DNA of 15,803 nt from NCBI GenBank assembly GCA_902767145.1, contig CACXGG010000084.1, positions 1 to 15,803 on the forward strand. The letters run 5' to 3'. The notes below the pieces were generated by a model. The model made no database searches. It was given only the letters and a program-made list of their open reading frames with translations, and was not told the DNA's origin. The position numbers and the translations under genes are program-made. Within the stretch, counting starts at the first letter, position 1, and each line of letters opens with the position of its first letter. Below are positions 1-6,719 of the stretch, piece by piece. This stretch comes from Oscillospiraceae bacterium (GTDB taxonomy: Bacteria > Bacillota > Clostridia > Saccharofermentanales > Saccharofermentanaceae).

Positions 1-40
1 AAATAAGTGATCCCGATCTGCTCTTTTTGTCTGATGCCAT
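1..40 (-). CDS. 5' end of an unidentified gene leaving the window on the left
   Basis: Only about 13 codons are present (reads MASDKKSRSGSLI), too few to name a family. The start at 40 is supported by a GGAGG ribosome binding site (complement of 48-52) seven bases upstream of the ATG. It is also supported by a near-consensus minus-strand promoter at 73-101, whose predicted transcript start is near 66. A second in-frame ATG at 58 has its own GGAGG (complement of 66-70), but that site would fall at or before the transcript start, so 40 is preferred. The basic, serine-rich N-terminus could be a cytoplasmic lead-in to a membrane protein, but this is only a guess. The gene is divergent from the glycosyltransferase operon starting at 237. 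Confidence 0.6.
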   Translation of the reverse strand, partial: MASDKKSRSGSLI

Positions 41-72
41 CCTCGATCCTCCGTCCATGAATGATCCTCCAT

Positions 73-101
73 ATTATAGAACATGAGGGAACCTTATTCA
101 A
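73..101 (-). promoter_or_regulatory. sigma-70-type promoter for the left-edge gene
   Basis: On the minus strand TTGAAT (complement of 96-101) and a perfect TATAAT (complement of 73-78) are separated by exactly 17 bases. The predicted start near 66 gives a 5' leader of only about 25 bases before the ATG at 40. The -35 overlaps the inverted repeat at 100-117. Confidence 0.7.
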
Positions 102-117
102 AGTCCCGCGGGGCTTT
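100..117. repeat. GC-rich inverted repeat beside the -35 box
   Basis: AAAGTCCC (100-107) and GGGGCTTT (110-117) pair with one G-T wobble around a tiny centre, giving about 7 bp of stem if the innermost pair opens. No T tract follows on either strand, so it does not look like a terminator. Its position touching the divergent gene's -35 would suit an operator, but this is not demonstrated. Confidence 0.35.
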
Positions 118-138
118 GGCACTTCTAATGTAACAGGT

Positions 139-172
139 TTGATAAATATTATCTCTTTTGATATGCTATATT
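139..172 (+). promoter_or_regulatory. candidate promoter for the glycosyltransferase operon
   Basis: The AT-rich stretch holds TTGATA (139-144), 17 bases, then TATGCT (162-167). An alternative is the extended -10 form TGC-TATATT (164-172). Either would start transcription near 175-180 and give a leader of about 60 bases. That leader contains a small GC-only stem (GCCCC 186-190 with GGGGC 202-206). Which -10 is used cannot be decided by eye. Confidence 0.4.
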
Positions 173-236
173 AATATTAAAAAGGGCCCCGGCTTATAAC
201 AGGGGCAAATATCTTACTTACAGAAGGAAATGTTAT

Positions 237-1172
237 ATGGATAAGATCGCAGTGCTGATACCTTGTTACAATGAGTCTCTGACTATCGAAAAAGTCATAA
301 AGGATTTCAGAGCGGCTCTTCCCGAAAGCACTATATATGTCTACGACAATAACTCCACTGACAATACAGCCCAGATCGCCGAGGAGGCAGGGGCAGTAGT
401 CAGGAAAGAATACCAGCAGGGAAAGGGCAACGTTATCAGGAGGATGTTCCGCGAGATAGATGCCGAGTGCTACATCATGGTAGACGGTGATAATACTTAT
501 CCTGCAGAGTGTGCTCCCGAAATGGTACAGAAGGTCCTGGACAAGAATGTGGATATGGTAGTAGGCGACCGTCTCTCCTCCACATATTTCGAAGAGAACA
601 AGAGACCTTTCCACAACTTCGGTAACTCCCTGGTAAGAAGGAGCATCAACGTCCTGTTCCACAGCGATATCAAGGATATCATGACAGGATACCGTGCATT
701 CTCATATCAGTTCGTTAAGTCCTTCCCCGTCCTTTCCGGCGGATTTGAGATCGAGACCGAGATGAGCATCCACGCCATAGATAAGAACCTCCTTATCGAG
801 AACGTGATCATCGAATACAGGGACCGTCCCGAGGGAAGTGAGTCCAAGCTCAATACATACTCTGACGGCTTTAAGGTCCTTATGACCATCTGCAGGCTCT
901 TCAGGAACTACAGGCCCATGGCTTTCTTCGGACTCATCGCCCTGGTACTGGCTCTCCTGTCCATCGGATTCTTTATCCCCATCATGGCCGAGTTTATATC
1001 AACAGGACTTGTTCCCCACTTCCCCACTCTCATCGTGTGCGGATTTGTATTTATAGCAGCCATCCAGTCCTTCTTCTCAGGTCTCATCCTTGAGAACATC
1101 AAGCAGAAGAACCGTCAGGATTTCGAGATGCAGCTCATAGCAGTTCAGGACCGCAAGACAGGTTTAAACTGA
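237..1172 (+). CDS. membrane-anchored family 2 glycosyltransferase (DPM1/GtrB-like)
   Basis: A 311-residue GT-A fold enzyme predicted to move a sugar from a nucleotide donor to a carrier such as polyprenyl phosphate on the cytoplasmic face of the membrane. Visible family signatures are the opening AVLIPCYNE, DNNSTDNT at 37-44, the QQGKGNVIR segment near 60-68, and the metal-binding DGD motif at 83-85. Two C-terminal hydrophobic helices (about 229-251 and 263-287) resemble the anchor pair of the GtrB/DPM-like branch. The ATG at 237 is preceded by AGAAGGA. The stop codon is one base away from the next start, so the two genes are probably translationally coupled. Donor sugar and acceptor are unknown. 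A polyprenyl-phosphate sugar synthase feeding the GT-C-like neighbour is the simplest reading (inference). Confidence 0.85.
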   Translation: MDKIAVLIPCYNESLTIEKVIKDFRAALPESTIYVYDNNSTDNTAQIAEEAGAVVRKEYQQGKGNVIRRMFREIDAECYIMVDGDNTYPAECAPEMVQKVLDKNVDMVVGDRLSSTYFEENKRPFHNFGNSLVRRSINVLFHSDIKDIMTGYRAFSYQFVKSFPVLSGGFEIETEMSIHAIDKNLLIENVIIEYRDRPEGSESKLNTYSDGFKVLMTICRLFRNYRPMAFFGLIALVLALLSIGFFIPIMAEFISTGLVPHFPTLIVCGFVFIAAIQSFFSGLILENIKQKNRQDFEMQLIAVQDRKTGLN

Positions 1173-1173
1173 T

Positions 1174-3141
1174 ATGGATCCCGTTAAACGCGAGGTAGAC
1201 AGAAAGACTTTTTTCAGAGCGCTCATATGCGCTCTTTTGTCGTTATTATCATTTAATCTGAGCCTGGACTTCCAGTCCATAGAAGGTTCCGCCATTACGA
1301 AGTTCGGCTATAATGTCCTGACTTCCTTCAAGGGCTTTTCGATGGAACAAACCATTCTCTTCATCGGCCTTCTCATCTTTTTCTATGTGACGGACAGCAG
1401 GTACAGATGCCAGAAGAAAGAGCTGACGGTCATCATACCGGCGCTCCTGTTTTCCTTCTTCATGGTCTTCGGTTATTCCTATGAGGCAAAGGACTCCTGG
1501 GAACTTGCAGTCGGACTTAAGAACGGACAGTCATTCAAGGCGCTCATCATCTTCATAGGATTCTTCATCCTCTTCTGCCGCCTCCTGAATATCGTCTATA
1601 CGTGGCTGGATCCGGAGAGCGGAGCACCGAAGCTTAGCCTGTCACGCCGCAGTTTCCTTGAAAAAGGCCCCTTTGCCTGGTATCTGAAAAAACTTACCGA
1701 CCATCCCTTCCTGACAGTTTTTTTCACACTGATGGTCATCTACATACCCCATATGATCCTCTCCTATCCCGCCAGCTTCATGGGGGATACGGACAACCAG
1801 ATCCGCCAGTGCTTCAAGGAACTTAAAGATCCCACCATGGATTACCTGAGGCACGATCCCGGACTTCTCCTGTCCGATGACGTCTTCATCAACAACCATC
1901 ACCCCGTGGCCCACTCACTTCTTATCCATGTATTCCTTCTGTTCTCAGATGCAGTATTCGGATCTTTCAATGTGGGTATATTCATGGTAGCGATCCTTCA
2001 GGAAGTACTGTTCATGCTCACCATCTCCTATGGTTTCACCGTCCTTCTCAGGAACAGGCTGGTGACACCCAGGTATGGTATCCTCGTGATCCTTTACTGC
2101 TTCCTTCACCCCCACATCCACTCCTTCATCTTCCTCATCACCAAGGATATGTTCTACTGCATATGCTTCCTTGTACTGATGATCGCGGGTTATGAGTGGC
2201 TTACCGGTGTAAAGAGCAAGAGGATCGTCATCCTTATGCTCATCGCCTGCACCGGGATAATCCTGTCCCGAAATGACGGAAAGTATTCACTTCTGCTCTT
2301 CTTCCTCATCGCAGCGATATTCTTTAAGCCTGTGAGGAAGCAGTCCATTATCTACGCAGTCTATGTGCTCCTGTTCAGTTCCTTCATCTTCAACTTCCTT
2401 TATCCCCACCTCTACTTTACTCCGGGAAGCAAAAGGGAGATGCTGTCCGTGCCTTTCCAGCAGACAGCAAGATACGTCAGGGAGTACGGCGATGAAGTCA
2501 CAGAAGAAGAAAAGGAAGCCATAAATGCAGTCCTTAAGTATGATGTACTGGCCGAAAAATATAATCCCGATAAATCAGATAACGTTAAGGCCACCTTTAA
2601 TGACAGAGCCACAACAGATGAACTGGTAACATATTTCAGGACATGGGGAAAGATGCTCACCAAGCATCCCGGCGTTTATGTAGAGGCCACCATGAACAAC
2701 TACTATCAGTATTTCTATCCGGGAACAGTCCGCTATATGATCTATACCTTTGCCCATTCAGAGGCCAGGATCGATGAGACCAACGAATGGCTGGAACCTA
2801 TAGACAAGTCCTTCAGCTATCCGGAGTCCCTGGACAGGGCCAGAAAGGCATATGACTATTTCGACGCCGGTTACAGGGAATTCCCTCTGGTGTCCTTCTT
2901 CGTTACTCCGGCTGTCTACGTATGGTGCGTCATCATCCTCTTCTGTTATGTCATAAGAAAGAGGAACCGTCAGTCAGTTGTACTGATGACGCTTCCCCTT
3001 CTTGTATTCCTTATATGTCTCGTAGGTCCCTGTAACGGATACTATGGACGTTATGCATTCCCTGTAGTAACTGCCCTTCCCCTTCTCATTCCCATGATAA
3101 GAGGACTCACCTCAGGCCGTCCCTCCGAAAAAAGGAACTAA
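1174..3141 (+). CDS. large polytopic membrane protein, DUF6020/GT-C-like
   Basis: A 655-residue protein with about 12 hydrophobic segments and one larger hydrophilic stretch (about 415-545) before the last helices. After the first helices an extracytoplasmic-type loop carries FMGDTDNQIRQ (D205, D207) and INNHHPVAHS (HHP at 242-244). This arrangement recalls acidic and HHP motifs in the first external loop of GT-C lipid-phosphosugar transferases, and the whole resembles the DUF6020 family as I remember it. A role transferring a lipid-linked sugar, made by the upstream enzyme, onto an envelope polymer is inferred from motif and context only. Start: ATG at 1174 directly after the upstream TGA (TGA-T-ATG), with only a weak ribosome binding site, which suggests coupling. 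Its TAA overlaps the stop codon of the convergent beta-helix gene, and no terminator is visible between them. Confidence 0.75.
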   Translation: MDPVKREVDRKTFFRALICALLSLLSFNLSLDFQSIEGSAITKFGYNVLTSFKGFSMEQTILFIGLLIFFYVTDSRYRCQKKELTVIIPALLFSFFMVFGYSYEAKDSWELAVGLKNGQSFKALIIFIGFFILFCRLLNIVYTWLDPESGAPKLSLSRRSFLEKGPFAWYLKKLTDHPFLTVFFTLMVIYIPHMILSYPASFMGDTDNQIRQCFKELKDPTMDYLRHDPGLLLSDDVFINNHHPVAHSLLIHVFLLFSDAVFGSFNVGIFMVAILQEVLFMLTISYGFTVLLRNRLVTPRYGILVILYCFLHPHIHSFIFLITKDMFYCICFLVLMIAGYEWLTGVKSKRIVILMLIACTGIILSRNDGKYSLLLFFLIAAIFFKPVRKQSIIYAVYVLLFSSFIFNFLYPHLYFTPGSKREMLSVPFQQTARYVREYGDEVTEEEKEAINAVLKYDVLAEKYNPDKSDNVKATFNDRATTDELVTYFRTWGKMLTKHPGVYVEATMNNYYQYFYPGTVRYMIYTFAHSEARIDETNEWLEPIDKSFSYPESLDRARKAYDYFDAGYREFPLVSFFVTPAVYVWCVIILFCYVIRKRNRQSVVLMTLPLLVFLICLVGPCNGYYGRYAFPVVTALPLLIPMIRGLTSGRPSEKRN

Positions 3142-6100
3142 CTGATCCAGACTCCGTTAGCATCGAACGTATAGACCTTTCCGTCGATGGTGACCTTTCC
3201 GGTCTGCATGACTCCGTCAGCATTGAAGTAATACCACTTGCCTCCGGTCTTATACCAGCCGGTCTTCATGGCGCCGTTAGAACCGAAACAGTACCAGTTG
3301 TTATTGAGTTTCTGCCAGCTGGTCTGCATAGCTCCGCCGCCGTCGAAGTGATACCACTTGCCATCCAGCTTGATCCATCCGGTCTTCATGGAACCATCAT
3401 CCAGGAAGTAATACCATTTTCCTCCTGACTGCTGCCATCCGGTCCTCATAACTCCGCCGGAGGAGAACAGATACCACTTGCCGCCTATCTTCTTCCAGCC
3501 GGAAGCCATAGATCCGTCAGTCTTATCAAAGTAATACCATTTACCTGAAAGCTTCTTCCAGCCATACTGCATATAGCTCTCAGAATCATAGTAATACCAC
3601 TTGCCGCCTTCTTCTACCCATCCGGTATGCCACTCCTGGCTTGTGCAGTTAGTACAGGTGCTGTGAATTATAATATCTTTCTTACCGGAATCTGATACGT
3701 GATTTCTCTTTACAGTGCATGATGAACTGTCACGGACAAATATACCATAATCCGTAGAGGTCTTGACGGTATTTCCTTCAACTGTTCCATTCTTACAGTA
3801 CTTAAGGTATATACCGTACTGGGTGGATGATTCTACTGTATTTCCCTCGACTATACATTTGGTCGTATAAGCAGTATCACTGCCTTCGATCCATATACCT
3901 GCGTTGGTCGGTTTTTTGATCACATTGGTCTTTACGGTGCAGGAAGTACAGAGTTTGATACATATAGCTCTGTCCTTTGCATTGTTTACCGTGTTTCCTT
4001 CCACTACCACCGTCTTACAATATCTTATAAAGATTCCATACTGTCCCGGAGATTTAATGGTATTTCCGCTGCATGTACACTTTGTAAGATAAGAAGTGGA
4101 ATCAGCATCAACCCAGATGCCGGTACTTCCGGCGCCGGAGATAGTATTGTTCTTGATGGTGGAAGTTGCACAATACTTTATGAAGATGGCCTGCTGTGCA
4201 GCTTTTGTAATGATATTACCATCCAGGTTAACGCTCTTACAGTACTTGACTGAGATCGCATAGTTCCCCTGTGCGGAGATAGTATTATTCTTACAGATAA
4301 AGGAGCTCGTCTGATTATCGGCGGATGCCTCCATCATGATGCCGTATTCAGTGGCGTTTGTAATAGTATTTCCGGTAATGGTGCAGGTGTCGCAATTCCT
4401 CAAGGATATTCCCCTTCTTCCTACACCCGCAATGTCATTATCGATGATCTGGATCCCGGGAGTATCTGAGGCAAATATACCGTCACTGTCTGCTCTTTCT
4501 GTATTTGTAGCCAGGATATGGTTGCCGCTTACCAGAACAGTACCGCTCAGACCGAGGACCCTGATACCGGAATAATTCGTTTTGCTGGTCGTGGTATTTG
4601 TGCCATTGATAGTATTATTCAGGACGCTTATATCCGAGACAGCGCCATCCGTAGCCTGCAGCATTATACCGAATTCAGAAGACTTATTGATCGTATTATT
4701 CTCGATCGTCACAGAAGATGATCCGGAGGCCACCTTGATCCCCGTATGTCTTGAATTATTGATGACATTATTACTTATGGTACTGTTTCTGACACCCAGG
4801 AAATAGATCATATCCTTGCTCGCATCGATAGTGGATCCTGAATATATCTTTGTCTGGGTATTATTCCTTATAGTGACATTTGTGCAGTCTTTAGCAACAA
4901 CTATCGAATTACAGCTGGTACAGGTATTGTTTTCGAACAGTACGGTATCAAACCCCTCTGCACTCAGACAGTAGGAATGGATATTCACAAATGTGTTGTT
5001 ATTGATGACATAATCGTGGGCTCTATCCCCTTGAACGGGATGGTGGGTCCCGATCCCTGCCATTACATTATTGAAAGTACAATAATTGACAGATACATTA
5101 ATGGTGGGAGTGTTATCAAAGGGCATTGCATATTCAGAATTCTCACCATCGGCATTTGTATAATCAGTATGAATGGCTTCTATAGTGTAATAACTCGATT
5201 CCGTAGCAAAAGCATCTGTAAGCTGTGCATCCTTGAAAGTTACATGGGAAACGGCCACACCATCACATCCGCTGACGTTAAGGAAGTGATCCGTACAATT
5301 GAGCATCGTCATGTCTTCGATAATGATGTTTTTACAGTGTCTGAAGATAAATACGGCGGTCTGGTATGTGGTATTATTGACACCACGGTCCCAGGTGCCT
5401 CCGGATATGGTAATGTCATGAGCGTTTGTATATCCGCCATGGTTACATTTGTCTCCTTTGCAGATCGTCATATCTGTGGCACTTACAGTATGCTCCGCAT
5501 CGATCATAGCACCCTTTGCATCGCAGGTGGATATGATCGTTGCATCATCATCAGCATAGATCGATGTATTGGAAAAGATCTTTACTTTCGCACTGAGATA
5601 GTAGGTTCCGGCCGGGATAAAGATCACTACGCTCCTGCCGCCGTTCTCGGGATAAACAGCCTCCCAGCAGCAGTTGTATAATGCTCTCCAGTCATCAGTC
5701 GTATCATTTCCCTTACCGCCATAATATCCGATACCCATACATATGGTATCGTCTGTCCATATTGCGGCATTATAGTCATAAACGATCTCCGAACCTGAAG
5801 ACTCAAATTTGAAATATGAAGTCACATTGCGATCGCGGGTATTATAATTAAGGAGGGAAGAAAGAACACTGTTTGCCCCTATATTGATCTTACATGACGC
5901 AAGATTCTCCTGACAGTAAAGCTTTTTGATACCGGGATTCTGGCTCAGATCGATGTAAGAAATACTGTTATTATGGCAGTCCAGTTCCTCAAGAGCCGTA
6001 AATACCTCTATTCCGCTGAGATCATATATCTGTCTTCCGCTTATATCCATAGAAGTAACGGCACTTATCTCATCAGAACTCAGGAAGCCGTCTTCATCGG

Positions 6101-6476
6101 CATCGATATCAGAAGATGATACATATGTACGGAAGACCTGATCCTTGAACAGGGTATCGGTGATCTGGATGCCCTCTCCGGCAGATATCTCCTCCGCTTC
6201 TTCCTCTTCGGTTTCCACAGGAGGTTCTTCCTCACTTTCGATCTCTTCCGGTTCTTCCTCATCCTCAACCGGACAGGTCTCTTCGGTTTCATCCTCTTCT
6301 ATGATCCCGTCTTCCTCGAAGGACTCCTCCTCCGGTTCCGACGTTTCTTCGCTTTGAACATCAAATCCAACATCAAGTTCTTCAGGATCCTCAGTATCGG
6401 CAAAGACCAGACCTGACATTGTACCTATCACCATACTTGCAGAGAGAATAATACTTAAAAGCTTTTTGTAATGCAT
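3138..6476 (-). CDS. secreted choline-binding parallel beta-helix surface protein
   Basis: A 1112-residue exported protein. Start 6476 is chosen over the in-frame ATG at 6497 because a perfect AGGAGG sits six bases before it and a signal peptide follows at once (cleavage likely after VFA, residue 26). Domains in order: a very acidic Glu-rich linker (27-100); an EF-hand-like loop D125-x-D127-x-D129-G-x-L-x-x-x-E136 leading into an LRR-like segment (about 140-195); a pectate-lyase-3-like opening (about 235-320, including the GKGNDTTDD and IPAGTYYL segments); a long right-handed beta-helix with repeated NNT/GNT turns (about 350-945); and eight choline-binding repeats (950-1112). It should sit outside the cell, held by phosphocholine on teichoic-type polymers. 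Substrate or enzymatic activity is unknown; AIHTD (434-438) and GTHHP (476-480) are candidate active-site segments by appearance only. The adjacent lic-type operon would supply its ligand. Confidence 0.85.
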   Translation of the reverse strand: MHYKKLLSIILSASMVIGTMSGLVFADTEDPEELDVGFDVQSEETSEPEEESFEEDGIIEEDETEETCPVEDEEEPEEIESEEEPPVETEEEEAEEISAGEGIQITDTLFKDQVFRTYVSSSDIDADEDGFLSSDEISAVTSMDISGRQIYDLSGIEVFTALEELDCHNNSISYIDLSQNPGIKKLYCQENLASCKINIGANSVLSSLLNYNTRDRNVTSYFKFESSGSEIVYDYNAAIWTDDTICMGIGYYGGKGNDTTDDWRALYNCCWEAVYPENGGRSVVIFIPAGTYYLSAKVKIFSNTSIYADDDATIISTCDAKGAMIDAEHTVSATDMTICKGDKCNHGGYTNAHDITISGGTWDRGVNNTTYQTAVFIFRHCKNIIIEDMTMLNCTDHFLNVSGCDGVAVSHVTFKDAQLTDAFATESSYYTIEAIHTDYTNADGENSEYAMPFDNTPTINVSVNYCTFNNVMAGIGTHHPVQGDRAHDYVINNNTFVNIHSYCLSAEGFDTVLFENNTCTSCNSIVVAKDCTNVTIRNNTQTKIYSGSTIDASKDMIYFLGVRNSTISNNVINNSRHTGIKVASGSSSVTIENNTINKSSEFGIMLQATDGAVSDISVLNNTINGTNTTTSKTNYSGIRVLGLSGTVLVSGNHILATNTERADSDGIFASDTPGIQIIDNDIAGVGRRGISLRNCDTCTITGNTITNATEYGIMMEASADNQTSSFICKNNTISAQGNYAISVKYCKSVNLDGNIITKAAQQAIFIKYCATSTIKNNTISGAGSTGIWVDADSTSYLTKCTCSGNTIKSPGQYGIFIRYCKTVVVEGNTVNNAKDRAICIKLCTSCTVKTNVIKKPTNAGIWIEGSDTAYTTKCIVEGNTVESSTQYGIYLKYCKNGTVEGNTVKTSTDYGIFVRDSSSCTVKRNHVSDSGKKDIIIHSTCTNCTSQEWHTGWVEEGGKWYYYDSESYMQYGWKKLSGKWYYFDKTDGSMASGWKKIGGKWYLFSSGGVMRTGWQQSGGKWYYFLDDGSMKTGWIKLDGKWYHFDGGGAMQTSWQKLNNNWYCFGSNGAMKTGWYKTGGKWYYFNADGVMQTGKVTIDGKVYTFDANGVWIS
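3141..3629 (-). repeat. eight tandem choline-binding (CW_binding_1) repeats
   Basis: Residues 950-1112 of the beta-helix protein fall into eight units of 20-21 residues on the pattern TGW-(x)5-GKWYYF-(x)3-DG-x-M. The aromatic residues that form choline pockets (GW and WYY/F) are intact in units 1-7, although unit 6 reads SW for GW and WYCF for WYYF. Unit 8 (beginning TGKVTIDGKVYTF) has lost both tryptophans, as is common for terminal capping units. At DNA level this is a degenerate tandem repeat of 60-63 bp. In the known family such modules bind phosphocholine on teichoic or lipoteichoic acids. Confidence 0.9.
3813..4256 (-). repeat. two 74-residue super-repeats inside the beta-helix
   Basis: Residues 741-814 and 815-888 align end to end as 74-residue units, each made of three helix coils. 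The same order recurs: KYC/RYC coil, KYC/KLC coil, then a longer GIW-V/I-(D/E) coil ending in TKC and GNT, and QYG at the unit boundary. The pattern continues partially on both sides (from about residue 690 and to about 925). DNA period is 222 bp, with divergence between copies visible at the nucleotide level. Confidence 0.7.
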
Positions 6477-6517
6477 AGTAAACCTCCTGTAGTCCATAAA
6501 TCTCTATCTTATAATCG

Positions 6518-6523
6518 ATTATA
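6518..6523 (-). promoter_or_regulatory. -10 box of the choline-binding protein gene
   Basis: A perfect TATAAT on the minus strand lies about 42 bases upstream of the ATG at 6476, giving a leader of roughly 35 bases that contains the AGGAGG. No recognisable -35 is present at 16-18 bases. That position is instead occupied by the TCCCGG...CCGGGA dyad (6538-6560), which may mean an activator-dependent promoter. Confidence 0.5.
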
Positions 6524-6537
6524 CCCCAGAGGCAGTA

Positions 6538-6560
6538 TCCCGGGCATTAACGCGCCGGGA
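6538..6560. repeat. dyad TCCCGG-N11-CCGGGA in the divergent promoter region
   Basis: Six-base perfect arms (6538-6543 and 6555-6560) separated by 11 bases lie where the -35 of the choline-binding protein promoter would be. This suits a dimeric regulator site, but the short arms make chance possible. Confidence 0.4.
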
Positions 6561-6574
6561 ATATAAAAGAACAA

Positions 6575-6586
6575 AATGTTAACATT
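6575..6586. repeat. perfect 12-bp palindrome AATGTTAACATT
   Basis: This perfect dyad without spacer sits between the two divergent genes, about 55 bases upstream of the minus -10 and about 80 upstream of the plus -35. It looks like a possible operator. No other copy was noticed in the window. Confidence 0.4.
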
Positions 6587-6621
6587 ACATTTCTTCTCTG
6601 AAAATATCCCCGGAAAATACT

Positions 6622-6648
6622 GATCCGGACATCATCCCGCTCCGGATC
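6622..6648. repeat. 8-bp inverted repeat GATCCGGA-N11-TCCGGATC
   Basis: Perfect 8-base arms at 6622-6629 and 6641-6648 lie just upstream of the candidate acyltransferase promoter. No T tract follows on either strand, so a protein-binding site is more likely than a terminator. Its core (CCGGA/TCCGG) resembles that of the dyad at 6538-6560 and of the hairpin at 7720-7755. Confidence 0.45.
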
Positions 6649-6657
6649 CCCGAACGG

Positions 6658-6687
6658 ATGACAACATATAAATCCATGGTGTAAAAT
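6658..6687 (+). promoter_or_regulatory. candidate promoter of the acyltransferase gene
   Basis: ATGACA (6658-6663), 18 bases and TAAAAT (6682-6687) each match the sigma-70 consensus at five of six positions. Transcription would start near 6694, leaving a leader of about 26 bases with AAAGGA (6705-6710) as ribosome binding site. Confidence 0.5.
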
Positions 6688-6719
6688 AAGCTGGACCTGG
6701 AAAGAAAGGATCTCTATAA

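Noticed and set aside
186..206. GCCCC/GGGGC stem in the leader of the glycosyltransferase operon
   Set aside because: It has only five pairs, with an 11-base loop and no conserved riboswitch-like surroundings, so a riboswitch or attenuator cannot be supported.
3141..3629. Regular 60-63 bp repeats that might suggest a CRISPR array
   Set aside because: There are no identical short repeats with unique spacers; the periodicity is that of the choline-binding protein repeats within an open frame.
4977..5681. A 234-codon open frame on the plus strand
   Set aside because: It lies opposite the beta-helix coding region; the repeats of that gene keep the opposite frame open by composition.
6477..6497. 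An earlier ATG for the choline-binding protein
   Set aside because: It would read through the AGGAGG ribosome binding site and put extra charged residues before an already complete signal peptide.
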